NCBI GenBank assembly: GCA_028023455.1
Contig: JAQFVV010006208.1
Coordinates: 8,292,963 to 8,356,962, forward strand
Length of the DNA: 64,000 bases
Source of the DNA: Epiperipatus broadwayi
Taxonomy: Eukaryota; Onychophora; Udeonychophora; Euonychophora; Peripatidae
Direction: 5' to 3'
The position numbers and the translations under genes are program-made. The notes beneath the pieces are model-generated. The model was given only the letters and a program-made list of their open reading frames with translations, had not been told where the DNA came from and ran no database searches. Below, piece after piece: positions 11,710-21,249 of this stretch; position 1 is the stretch's first letter, and each line of letters begins with the position of its first letter.

Positions 11710-11813
11710 CCAAGCATTGGTGGTCAAGAGGTCAGTGACAGCTGCTTTACAAGTGGTTGTCCCAGGTTAGCTGGTTCGCTTCCTGGCTGATGCTATGACA
11801 CATGAGAAAAAAA
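11710..11813 (+). mobile_element. SINE-T with 19-bp TSD
   Basis: AAGTTATGATACAGGTTTG occurs at 11691-11709 and again at 11814-11832 (its leading A residues merge with the tail). Between them lie GGTGGTCAAGAGGTCAG (A-box region), TTACAAGTGGTTGTCCCAGG, a clear B box in GGTTCGCTTCC, and an A-rich tail after GACACATG. TSD length and the A tail indicate LINE-type retroposition. Confidence 0.92.
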
Positions 11814-11832
11814 AAGTTATGATACAGGTTTG

Positions 11833-12534
11833 ATGATGGAATTTTAAATTTTAATCGATTAATTAGAAGCAAAACAAATATTAGGATTCCTATTAATCTG
11901 AACTTTTTTTATTTCATATCTGTCCATTTTTATTTTCCTCCTATTTGCATTTTTCTTTTGTTCACATTACAAATTTATTTCATTTTTCTACTACTGATTT
12001 ATTTTAACTTCCATCTTCCTTTCTTTTCCTATTTTTTTACTTCTATTTTGCTCTCGCTTACTATTTCTCATCTTTCTTTAGTTTTTTTCTTCTCTTCCCT
12101 TTTCATTTTTTCCTTACTTTTCATTCTTTATACAAATATTGTTTGTCACTTTTTTAAGTTGTCTTCTTTCGCTATTATAATCTTTATTCCACTTTCTCAT
12201 CTCAGTTTTCATTTACCACAAATTATTATATTTTTTATTATAAGTTTTTGGTAGCACAAAAGTAATTGACATAAATAGCCCATTATAGAATATTTCAATG
12301 TTTCTTTCCAAATGTTGAGAGCTACCAAAATAAACACTACTCACAAAATGCAGGTTTCATAGTATTCTTTACCTTCTGTTCTCCCAGCTAAGAAATGTGA
12401 GGAATTCAACTTCTGACCAATAGTGAATGCTCATCTGAAAATAATCCTGAAGTTACTTGGACAAGCATTTGAGTCCACCGCGGATGTGAACCTCAAACCA
12501 TGAGGTCTTTATAGTCTATAGACTTACAAAAAAA
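11833..12534. other. T-rich stretch and flanking AT DNA, no gene
   Basis: Positions 11958-12254 can be read as a 98-codon frame, but it is almost only F, L, I, S and Y from a pyrimidine-rich strand with no conserved motif, so it is low-complexity DNA. Nothing else was recognised. Confidence 0.5.
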
Positions 12535-12740
12535 AATCAAGTCAGACATCACATGACCTAATTTAATAAGCTTGTATTACAAATGTTATATATAGGTCTT
12601 GCAAATAAGCTCTTAAGCTTTGCAGAATATCCCCAACCCCAGACCGGTTTCGGCTACTGGCATCGTCAGTGAGGTGCTAGGATATTCAAGCATTAGATTA
12701 AAAATATCAGGACAAGTCCAGCACTTATAAAAAAAAATCT
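12535..12740 (-). mobile_element. RZ-2 copy carrying a hammerhead-like fold
   Basis: On the minus strand this contains GAATATCC ... HHR ... GGATATTCTGCAAAGCTTAA, then a 3' part GAGCTTATTTGCAAG and AAGCTTATTAAATTAGGTCA. The same unit recurs as a foldback at 15974-16433 and as a fragment at 31257-31350. Outside the ribozyme fold it shares little sequence with RZ-1 apart from ACATCACATGA, so it is a separate family or a very diverged relative. Confidence 0.72.
12625..12687 (-). ncRNA. Type I hammerhead ribozyme of RZ-2
   Basis: Minus strand: outer stem I GAATATCC, loop TAGCA, inner stem I CCTCA, core CTGACGA, stem II TGCCAGTAGCC (only G-C and C-G pairs around a CAGTA loop, flanked by a U-C mismatch), GAAA, stem III C-CG-G, triplet GTC, inner stem I TGGGG, loop TTGG, outer GGATATTC (8 perfect pairs). 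All core nucleotides fit; position 7 is C, which is tolerated. The stem II is very short, so activity is uncertain. Confidence 0.68.
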
Positions 12741-13103
12741 ATATTAAACATCAACTTTTTCATTTAGTAGCTACTGGATTGTAACATTAGTAAGTGAAAA
12801 TAATTTTATTTTAGCCCAAATTTAAAAATACTACATATTTTTAGATTAAAAGGTATTGATAATGTGAATAATACTAGAATAGGGTGAATGGACATACTGT
12901 AAAATATTACATTTTATATAAAACAATCACTATATGTAAATTCAGTGTAGTGGTTTTAGAGCTAAGGGTTTTATAGTTGATATATTTTCTGTTAGGACTG
13001 TTCTTTTAATGATACTACTCGATATGCCATTAAGAGTGTCCAAATGTTATACAAACATTCAGAGAAAAAAGCATACATTTTTCAAATAATGCTAAGAGCA
13101 AAT

Positions 13104-13405
13104 TTTACACAGAAGCAAACCTCTCCAACAGTAGTGCCAATCAGTGCAAGCCAGAGTTTAGATCCTAAGATCTATGTTCAGTGATCTCAGATCCAAGGCT
13201 CCTCACTGATGAAAGCCACAAGCTAGAAACTGGTCTGGGGATATTGGATGAGTAGGGACTAGATAGGGATTTTATGCACAAACCTTCCAGCATCCTTTGA
13301 TTACTTTGGCTTGCACTGAGTGGTGTTACCATATGGAGTTTTGCCTCTATGTAAACAGCTTGTGTAAGCATAAAGAATGGTGATCATGTGATGTTTAGTC
13401 GTTTA
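13104..13405 (+). mobile_element. RZ-1 copy with short inverted 5' segment
   Basis: Positions 13104-13155 are an RZ-1 3' end in minus orientation (TTACACAGAAGCAAACCTCTC). They are followed directly by a plus-oriented copy from about 13157 holding the HHR and ending GGTGATCATGTGATGTTTAG. This is a foldback with the left arm mostly deleted. The HHR at 13191-13249 is intact. Confidence 0.82.
13191..13249 (+). ncRNA. Hammerhead ribozyme, RZ-1, intact core
   Basis: ATCCAA, loop GGC, TCCTCA, CTGATGA, AAGCCACAAGCTA, GAAA, C-TG-G, GTC, TGGGGA, TA, TTGGAT. Same pairing as the 5131 copy but the stem III loop is TG instead of TA. Confidence 0.75.
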
Positions 13406-14639
13406 ATATTGAGTTTTAACTGTGAAGACACAGCAGAACTTGCTTTTATGAAATGAAAAATAGTAAGCTATATTAAACATCACAAATTAGGTCATTTATA
13501 TAATTTACCTTTTTTCACCAAAAAGAAGTTATCATAGTTTTGATAGTGTATTGTAACTAGCTCTGTGAAGGTTGAAATTGGTCATACTATTTTCCAGATA
13601 CTTTAGAATCATAAAATCTACTTTCCATCAAATCATTTAACATACATGCATGGTCCTCAGCTTATGTAAGTATTCCCATTCCACACCATTTTCCATAAAT
13701 CAAAATTATTCTTAGAAGTGTAAGTTTACCACTGCCATAGTGTAAACATATGAAAATATTTTTTAACAAATGAAAAATAAACAATACACTATATGATTGT
13801 AGGGCTAGCTACATAGGTACTGGCAGATGGATGGACATGGAATATCATTAGGTTTTTTTAGTGATTTACATGCCAAGTATGTCAAGATATCCTGTAAATC
13901 TGTATTTACAAAATTGAATTTACAAACATTAATTCTTATTAAGCGTATGGTCAGCAGATAAATACATACAAGGCTTTAACCTTATTACTATGCACCTTGA
14001 GTGCTTAATTTCACCATGAGAGGGACCTCTTCAAATCTTAATACAAGATTACGACTTTATAATGAAAGATAAGAGCAGCCATCTTATCTTCAACTTACTT
14101 TCTAATTATATAGGCAAATCTAAAGCATTTTGATTTGAGAGTGTGAAGCTAATAAGTTCTTCACTAATTAAGTCCACTACTCGTCTAGAAATCAACATTC
14201 ACAAAATATTTCAATTCACAGTGAGTTAATATTTAGGTCTTATAATTAGAAATATTTCAAATCAATTTAAAGTTGTAAACGTTAATTTTTATTAAGCACA
14301 TGGTCAGCACACAAATGCATATAAGGCTTTAACCTTACTACTATGCATCTTGAGTGCTCAATTTTACCACAAGAGGGACTTCTGGTTCTTGTATCCATAT
14401 TGAACACTACAGATTTTTTTTTTTCTTATTTGCACAGGATAATGTTGATGTCATAATTTATAAACGATGTCTACTTTGAAAATTCTACTGTACTTTGGAA
14501 TACAAAAGATTTGGAATAAATAGTATGTTTTTTCCCTATTCATTTAAGGAAATTTAATATGAGGAAGATTTACGTAAACTGCCTCAATGCATACTATTTG
14601 TTATAGCTTTCAACATATCCATGGTTGAAGAATTTTTAA
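13406..14639. other. AT-rich stretch with a 110-bp direct repeat
   Basis: Positions about 13925-14040 and 14277-14390 are diverged direct repeats sharing AAGGCTTTAACCTTA, CTACTATGCA(C/T)CTTGAGTGCT and GAGGGAC, with a period near 353 bp. No coding frame was supported. The repeat could be a segmental tandem duplication in which the intervening 240 bp has diverged further. Confidence 0.55.
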
Positions 14640-15072
14640 TATTGCATGTAATATATAGAGATATATGAGCACAGACTTTCACATGACCCACCACTCTCCA
14701 ATCTATTTCATTACACTCATACACTTGAACACATATGTTGAAAAAATAAATAATCACCAATATACGTATTTCATGCTAAACCAGCAATCATCAGTTGATC
14801 CAGATTATCATCTCTACACATATATGCAATAAGTGCTTAGATATATATTAAGATAGCCAATCTTCATACTTTAATGGACAGGCTTCTATCCACTTCACAC
14901 TCCAACTCTTCAACTGTCCCTCCAATTGAAAATCTGATGATGGAACACTCAAAGGCCACCCTGAGGCTGAGATTCTCATCTCACCCACATTGACCTAAAG
15001 TCAATCTGACCCCTCATGTACAGGACATAATCTATTTAATACATATACTAGGGATGGGCAGACATGCATGTA
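14640..15072 (-). mobile_element. RZ-3 copy with intact hammerhead
   Basis: Minus strand: begins near CATGTCTGCCCATCCCTAGT, then CATGAGGGGTCAGATTGACT, TTGAGTGTTCCATCATCAGA, the HHR (14749-14809), then GTGTGAAAGTCTGTGCTCAT and an AT-rich end. Other RZ-3 copies keep the B-box-like GAGTTCGAATCCC after GTGTGAAAGTCT, so the unit probably carried a pol III promoter. Here that box is mutated. Confidence 0.8.
14749..14809 (-). ncRNA. Type I hammerhead ribozyme of RZ-3
   Basis: Minus strand: outer stem I GATAATC, bulge TGG, inner ATCAA, core CTGATGA, stem II TTGCTGGTTTAGCAT (TGCT pairs AGCA, GGTTT loop, flanking U-U mismatch), GAAA, stem III T-ACGT-A, triplet ATA, inner TTGGT (5 pairs, one U-G), outer GATTATT (7 pairs, one G-U). 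The sequence is unrelated to RZ-1 yet folds the same way. Cleavage would follow the A of ATA (NUH rule satisfied). Confidence 0.7.
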
Positions 15073-15973
15073 GAATTTTAAAGAATATGTTTTTAAAAGA
15101 AACAAAATTATAAAAAAATATTTGAGAAAAGAGTGTGATGAATGAAATAAAAAAAAACAGACTAAGAAAAATTTGGACATCTTGCTGAGGGAAATTATTA
15201 ATTATGCTTGAAAACTAACTGAATCTTGAGACATAATAGATCCCTCAAAACTGACAAAAAACAGGAACATTGGAAAACTTGGGAAGAAGATAAAAGTTGT
15301 TTTCTACTGATATAAAAATAAAATGTCAACCATTTTTTAAAGATTTGTTTTGTATCCAAATTAAAATATATAAAAGATATGAATATTATAAGAAAAAATA
15401 TAATTTAAAAATAATAAAATTAAAGTTAGAATTACTCATATCTGAGTTAAAAGATATATAACTTCCTTTTGGATTGAACCTCTATGCTTTTTATTAAATG
15501 AAAAAAAAAAGAATATAAATATTATAAGAGAAAATATGATTTAAAAATGATAAAATTACAAGTTACAATTACTCTTACACAAGAATATTAAAGTTGGTAT
15601 AAATCAACAAGATAGTTCAATTAACTAGTCATCTAAAGATTTTTGAATCAATTCCCAACTAAGGAAAGTGAAAACAGTAATCAAATGAGATGGAATTGTT
15701 GTGCTTTACATGTCATTTCAGTGCTTGAATTTCACATGCCCTCCCAAGCAACAGAACATACTATTATTATAATTGCTTCCAATTCAGGTATCCCCCAGTT
15801 ACAATGATTTAGAATATTGGAGATCTCGAAATTATAAAGTTTCCAATTTAACTACAAAATTTAAATATTCAGCTAAAATATTTAAATTGTGATATCAGAA
15901 TGACTAAATAGCATTGGTATTTTGCATATTTGCAAAATGGCAAACTTCAAAGCAGCAGTGGTATTCTTGTCAA
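15073..15973. other. AT-rich stretch with diverged direct repeat
   Basis: A block at about 15385-15440 (AATATTATAAGAAAAAATAT...) recurs diverged at 15513-15575. No gene was recognised. Confidence 0.4.
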
Positions 15974-16433
15974 CGTTATATAAAAAGCTCACAAATAAGC
16001 TCTTAACAAGCTTTGCAGAATATCCCTAACCCCAGACCAGTTTCTGCTACCGGCTTCCTCAGTTTGATAATTTTATTTTTTGCTATTAAGGCTTTGGTGA
16101 TTTTATATTGCTAAAGCCATTAATATATGGTGTATCTGGACTTAGTTCAGTCCCATATGGCTATTAAAGTTAAATAGCTGGATTGGAAGACATATGGATG
16201 TCTGAAAATTTCAGATTTTCTACTTAATAGTTATCTATTAGATGTCCTGGTATTTTTAATCTAATAGTTGAATATCCTAGCACTGAGGAAGCCAGTAGCA
16301 GAAACTGGTCTGGGGTTAGGAATATTCTGCAAAGCTTGTTAAGAGCGTATTTGCGAGCAGTTTATATAACATTTGTAATATACGCTTGTTTAAATTAGGT
16401 CATGTGAGATCTGACTGATTTTTTTTGTAATCT
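15974..16433. mobile_element. RZ-2 foldback pair
   Basis: The left arm (minus orientation, 15974-16062) has TATAAAAAGCTCACAAATA, AGAATATCCCTAACCCCAGA and a core missing its stem I 5' strand. The right arm (plus, 16255-16433) has a full HHR-like segment at 16270-16327 and ends with GTCATGTGAGATCTGACTGA. The centre is unrelated AT-rich sequence of about 200 bp. The arrangement parallels the RZ-1 foldbacks. Confidence 0.72.
16270..16327 (+). ncRNA. Hammerhead-like motif, RZ-2, shortened inner stem I
   Basis: GAATATCCTA, GCA, CTGAGGA (position 7 = G, allowed), AGCCAGTAGCA, GAAA, C-TG-G, GTC, TGGGGT, TAGGAATATTC. The five bases CCTCA of the inner stem I are deleted relative to the 12.6-kb copy. 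The outer helix still pairs over 10 bp with one bulged A. Probably impaired. Confidence 0.5.
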
Positions 16434-16449
16434 TATCAACAATACAATA

Positions 16450-16725
16450 AATCTTATATCACATGGTCACCACCGCCTCTGTGTAAACTTCATATCACAT
16501 GATCACCATTGCCTGTGTAAACCTCATATCACATGATCACCATTATCTCTGTATAAGCCTCATATCACATGATCACCATTGCCTCTGTGTAAACCTCGTA
16601 TCACATGCTCACCATTGCCTCTGTGTAAAACCTCATACCTCATATCACATGATCACCATTACCTCTGTATAAACCTCATAATATCACATGATTACCATTA
16701 CCTCTGCGTAAATCTTGTAATATAA
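16450..16725. repeat. Minisatellite of about 7 units derived from the RZ-1 terminus
   Basis: Units of about 34-45 bp read CATATCACATGATCACCATT followed by (G/A)CCTCTGTGTAAACCT. These are the terminal segments of RZ-1 (ATCACATGATCACCATT) and of its other end (CCTCTGTGTAAAC), so the array appears to have been built by amplification of an RZ-1 end-to-end junction. Unit lengths vary and one unit carries an extra CATACCT. Confidence 0.85.
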
Positions 16726-17140
16726 ATTGGGTTTTATTGCAAATTATTCACTATTAACATTTGAAGAGATAATAAGCATTTTTAATTGTATTTTCATGTA
16801 TGTGGGTGTGGTTTAACTTGTTTTATTTAAAAATATTTTATTTTGGAAATTTTGGTAATTTTCTATGTTATGCAACCAAACTGTGCATTACTTTTATTGA
16901 TGCAATTATCAATAACCAAGACATGCTCATAAAAATGCATGTAATTTGTTTATATCAGTATTACAAAAAATTTAATGTCTTAATAAAACCTGTGATCGAC
17001 CTATAGAATGAAATCATCATTCATATACCAATGAAACAAAACATAATAATTAATCGATAAACTTCGTATTTTTTTATATAAAAAATAAAAACAAATATAT
17101 TTATATCAAAAATAAATGAAACATAAAAATAATATATTTA

Positions 17141-17799
17141 AAACAGGCAAAACTCACTATACATATTGGCACACACAGCAAGCTAGAGTAATCAATGGAT
17201 GCCAGAAGGCTTGGGCATAAAATCCCCAGCTAGTGCCTACTCATCCAATATCTCCAGACTAGTTTCTGGCTTGAGGCCTTCGTCAGTGAGGAGCCTTGGA
17301 TCTGAGAGCACTGCACCTAGATCTTAGGGTCTAATGCAACCCTCCAGCAGCCACCCATTATCTCCACATAGCTACAAAACTATGAGTCTTAAATTGAAAA
17401 CACCTTAATGTTTTCAATCCAAGCCCATCAGCTTATATAGTCATATGGGTCTGAACTCAGTTCAGTACCCATACATTTTGGTGTCTTTGGTTCTTTAATA
17501 ACCATAGCCACCACTATCCTATTAGGCAGGATTGGTTTTAAGCCAATAAACATCACATGACCACAACTTCTTATGCTCGTGTATAACTGTTTTTAAAACA
17601 GGCAAAACTCACTATATGTATTGCCACACACAGCAAGCTAGAGTAATCAATGGATGCCAGAAGGCTTGTGCATAAAATCCCCATCTAATGCCTACTCATC
17701 CAATATCCCCAGACTAGTTTCTGGCTTGTGGCCTTTGTCAGTGAGGAGTCTTGGATCAGAGAGCACTGCACCTAGATCTTAGGATCTAATGCAAACCAG
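17141..17799 (-). mobile_element. RZ-1 head-to-tail tandem (1.45 units) with 14-bp TSD
   Basis: The direct repeat AAATAATATATTTA flanks the insertion at 17127-17140 and 17800-17813. Inside, the 3'-end motif (plus strand AAACAGGCAAAACTCACTAT) occurs at 17141 and again near 17594, giving a 453-bp unit, so one HHR (17243-17301) and a second (17698-17756) are a unit apart in the same direction. A single TSD around 1.45 head-to-tail units means the concatemer was inserted as one molecule. The minus-strand 5' end falls mid-unit (CTGGTTTGCATTAG) while the 3' end is the common GCCTGTTT, as expected for 5'-truncated reverse transcription. Confidence 0.92.
17243..17301 (-). ncRNA. Hammerhead ribozyme, RZ-1, GGC/GCC stem II variant
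   Basis: Minus strand: ATCCAA, GGC, TCCTCA, CTGACGA, AGGCCTCAAGCCA (GGC pairs GCC), GAAA, C-TA-G, GTC, TGGAGA, TA, TTGGAT. One mismatch in inner stem I. Together with the AGC/GCT copies it shows a compensatory change in stem II. The partner copy at 17698-17756 has CTGACAA, which destroys G8 of the core. Confidence 0.75.
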
Positions 17800-17990
17800 A
17801 AATAATATATTTAGCAGCCAAATCAAAGCATAATGATTAAAATTCTATTAGTGTGATCAATATAAACATTCTATAAAAATTTTTGATTAGCAATGAGGGC
17901 AAGTGTAACTCAAAAAAAAAAAAAAATTAAATTATAAAACCGACCCATAGATTTAATTCGAGTAAGGATTTAACAAACATAATACGAAAG

Positions 17991-18185
17991 TAAACCACTA
18001 AACATCACGATTACCACTTCTCAGATCCAAGGTTCCTCACTGATGAAAGCCAGAAGCTAGAAACTGGTCTGAAGATTTGGATGAGTAAGCACTAGATAGG
18101 GATTTTATGCATAAACCTTCTTGCAGCCATTGATTACTCTGGCTTACACCAAGTGGCGCTACTGTATGGAGAGTGTTGCCTGTTT
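17991..18185 (+). mobile_element. RZ-1 copy with 10-bp TSD
   Basis: Flanked by AATACGAAAG (17981-17990) and AATACAAAAG (18186-18195). It starts TAAACCACTAAACATCAC, jumps straight to CTCAGATCCAAGG and the HHR (18026-18083), and ends GAGTGTTGCCTGTTT. An internal deletion joins the inverted terminal piece to a plus-oriented 3' half. The core is CTGATGA, GAAA, GTC, but inner stem I has weakened pairing (TGAAGA). Confidence 0.8.
18026..18083 (+). ncRNA. Hammerhead-like motif, RZ-1, core intact and stem I weakened
   Basis: ATCCAA, GGT, TCCTCA, CTGATGA, AAGCCAGAAGCTA (AGC/GCT kept, loop CAGAA), GAAA, C-TG-G, GTC, TGAAGA, TTTGGAT. Inner stem I has one C-A mismatch and the outer loop is one base shorter. 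Confidence 0.62.
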
Positions 18186-18745
18186 AATACAAAAGCAATA
18201 ATGTAATCTTAAGAAAGCTCATGACAGTAATAAAGTCATAAGAAATTAAATTCCAAAAATGTACCCACATATAAGAAAAATGTGCATACCATAAAAAGTA
18301 TACAACAAAAATGTACAATAGTGACAAATAAGTATTTGACAACCATAAGAATGCAAAAAGTGTCATCTAATCCAGAAAAAGAGTACTAGGGCAATAAACA
18401 CAAGAGATATTAAATATCAAAAAAGCTGTCCATAAATTGTGACTCGTGTCCTTTTTATGTAGCCATGTTTTTCACTTTCTTCAGACCTTCGTGACAATAA
18501 CTGTGTGCGAGTTTATACACAAAAGTAAACAAGGCAAAAATGAATATTAATGACAAAACCCGTGTACTTTTTACGATTTCCATGTTTATCATTTTTCTTG
18601 TACAAGGATACAATTTTGGAATTTAATTTCTTATAAATTTATTGCAATAATTACTTTCTTGTGCATTTACATTGCTTACTTTTTATATTGTTGTACTTAA
18701 TTAAATCTAATCCCAGTGCATAATGCTATACTGAAATAAATATAC

Positions 18746-18936
18746 AAATATTAAATCACCCCACATGGTTAAGAAATCCAGTTATTGCCTTCTATATTTG
18801 GGTTAGGTGGTTTAAAGATTAAAAATTACTGTATCATTTTGAGCTGGCTATTTTGAAATACGAACTCTAATTTATATATATTAGTTCACGGAGGGTGGTA
18901 CTGGATTTCTTAACCATGTGAGGGGATTTAATATTT
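18746..18936. mobile_element. Hairpin element, 37-bp arms, 191 bp
   Basis: AAATATTAAATC...AAGAAATCCAGT (18746-18782) is the reverse complement, with two mismatches, of 18900-18936 (ACTGGATTTCTTAACCATGT...). The loop is 117 bp. It looks like a small MITE not seen elsewhere in the window. The flanks 18190-18745 and 18937-19131 show no gene. Confidence 0.65.
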
Positions 18937-19131
18937 GTTAACTGAATCTTTATTTATGTTCAATTCTTAAGTAGTTTCACTGGCCACCATTGATCATTTT
19001 ATTTCTTACAGAATATTTATATTGATCACACAAGATTTGACTGTTAAATATATTATTTTCAGGATTGTTTTCTAAATTTATTTTATAATTTTCACATTTT
19101 TAAACATTTTATATTTAATAAGAGTACCAAA

Positions 19132-19411
19132 TACTCCACACACTAGTGACATCAAGAGTGCAAGCCTTCACAATCAATGGATGCATGAAGGTTTGTGCAT
19201 AAAATCCCAATCTAGTGCCTACTCATCCAACATCCCCAGATTAGTTTCTATGTGGTAGCTTTCAGCAGTGAGGGGCCCTGGATTTGAGAATTCATTGATT
19301 ATGAAGGCTTGCACTTGGTAGCCCTAGTGTATAGAGAATGTGGTACTCTTATTAACAGCATGTATAAGCATATAAAATGGTGATCACATGAAGTTTTAAT
19401 CATTTTATAGT
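19132..19411. mobile_element. RZ-1 degenerate copy
   Basis: Contains the RZ-1 landmarks AATCAATGGATGC, TTGTGCATAAAATCCC, CTACTCATCCAA, a broken minus-strand HHR (19225-19282: the triplet is mutated and stem II is altered), an inverted 3' segment (CATTGATTATGAAGGCTTGC), and a terminal GGTGATCACATGAAG. Strongly diverged, hence old. Confidence 0.72.
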
Positions 19412-19457
19412 TTTCAGGTTTTTTTCATTTTTAATTAATCTATTTTTGTTTGCTGTT

Positions 19458-21240
19458 GATGTGATGCACTGTGACTTTTCCTTATACAGTCAGGAATCTC
19501 TCAGCAACTATGACCCAGAGAAACCTATTAGCCACTTTAACTTCTCTTTCCATTCCCCACCCTAAGTTTTCCCATAATCTGCTTCATCCCATTTTCACAA
19601 CATAAACCTTGTCAACTCCATGGCCTTTATATGTAAATCCTTCTTATCTTTTCCCAAACTGAGTATAAAAACAATAACCCACTTTCTGTATAATCACTTT
19701 GTTTATATTTATTCTTCCACAACTTCATTACTTGTACCCTTTCTGCTTTCAGGCATTTACATTCAATTAACAGATGCCTAATATTTTCTATGCCTTCCTT
19801 ACACCAATTGCAGACTAAATCACCCACATTTTTCTATTTATATGTATATTCCTTTGTTGCTAAAGATTCTGTTCGAGCCTTACACAGTAAATAACTTTCC
19901 TTGCTATTATTATAAATTAGCTCACACCCAATATTGTTTACTTTCTATATATATTTAAACTCTTTTTACTCTCCATACTAGTTCTCCATTTTTCTTACTC
20001 CCTATTCTTTATTAATGCATCTATTCTTCTGTCCCATATCTTAACACTATAACACTCAACAATTTTCCTAACACAATCATCCTACCTTTTGTATAAGTAT
20101 ACTGACATAAATTCTTTATCCAAATCTTCTGCATATCGCATTATCTTTCTCACTGATCTTGCTACCTGCCCTTTATTCATAACCCAATTAAATACTATTT
20201 TGGTTATTTTTTTATTATCCCTAAACTGCAATCTGCCAAACATTTTCATTTTGCTTTTTGCATCTCTCATATAAAAACTTGACCATCCCATTTGCGTTTA
20301 ATGCATATTTTCCTACTTCTCTTTGTACTTTTTCTAAGTAATCTAATAATCTAATATCCCTTTACTAACACATAATGCATCACTATCATATGTTAACTCT
20401 GCTATTGCCATTCCATTTCATACAATTCTAACTACATCATACTTATTATATGAGAACACTGTAAATTTCTTTATCAATCCCTTCCTTTTCTTTGCTTCAT
20501 TTATCAATTTTATCTCATGCATCTTTCTCTGATTAATTAAGACGATTCCAAAATAGTTATATCTATTTACCACACTTAACTTTATATCCCCCAATAAAAA
20601 TTCTCTATTTCTCTTTCCCAGTATCAATCATCATTACTTTTAATTTTTCTTCACTAAATTTAATCCTCATCTCTTCACCCACTCTTGCACATGTCCTCAG
20701 CATAACTTCCATATCTTCCCTTCTTTCTGCACACAAAAAGACATCATCCAAAAATAAAAGACCCGACATTATAGATACTCCCTTGCTACCTATTAATGGT
20801 ATATCTACCCTTCTTCATAGTCTTGCTATTGCTGTCTCCATTTCTCTCAAATATATTAAAACAAAATAGGTGATATAGGGAATCCTTGCCCTAGTCTCAC
20901 CCCATTTTTAACTTTAACTGATTCTATATTCCCTAATTAATATGTATAGTAATTATTTTCACATAATTTCTTAATAATATCCGCTAAAGCTCCATCCATT
21001 CCCAAATTTATTAAACTTACCCATAATCTATATCTATTTACTGTATCATACACTGTCTCTATAACTATAAAAATCACATGTAACAGTCTACCTGTATTCC
21101 TACTCATATCCAAAAGTTGTGTAACTACAAATAAACTATCTCCATTACGCCTATCTGATCGAAAATCTCCTTGCATTTCTCCCATTATATTATTTACTGC
21201 ATCCATTCTTATTGTTGCAGCTTTTATTACTATATGATTA
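19458..21240 (-). pseudogene. LINE-A: longest copy, reverse transcriptase through 3' end, dead
   Basis: Read on the minus strand from about 21240 downward. Visible motifs in order are GDFRSDRRNGDSLFVVTQLL (RT fingers), YDTVNR with the usual first catalytic Asp region degraded (VIETVYD), a GVR.GQGFPISPILF region near 20.9 kb, and FLDD near 20745-20756 in place of the usual (F/Y)ADD. These are followed by a thumb and connection region (GWSSFYMRDAKSKMKMFGRL, near 20.2 kb) and a C-terminal zinc-knuckle-like C-x2-C-x9-H-x4-C (CNWCKEGIENIRHLLIEC, near 19.8 kb). A short 3' UTR ends in GATGTGATGCACTG. Stops and frameshifts interrupt the frame. No endonuclease domain remains and the 5' end abuts RZ-4. 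It belongs to the APE-type LINE assemblage (Jockey/CR1/R1-like); the exact clade cannot be set by eye. Confidence 0.88.
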
Positions 21241-21249
21241 TTAATATCA

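Noticed and set aside
11958-12254. 98-codon open frame on the plus strand
   Set aside because: Composed almost only of F, L, I, S and Y from a pyrimidine-rich strand; no motif, no splice or start context, typical chance frame in T-rich DNA.
13165-13371. Open frames running through RZ-1 copies (similar peptides such as LCIKSLSSPYSSNIPRPVSS in many places)
   Set aside because: The similar peptides come from translation of the repeat in either direction; the ribozyme fold, not a frame, is what is conserved, and the frames break between copies.
16450-16725. CRISPR-like direct repeats
   Set aside because: Units abut with no unique spacers and match RZ-1 termini.
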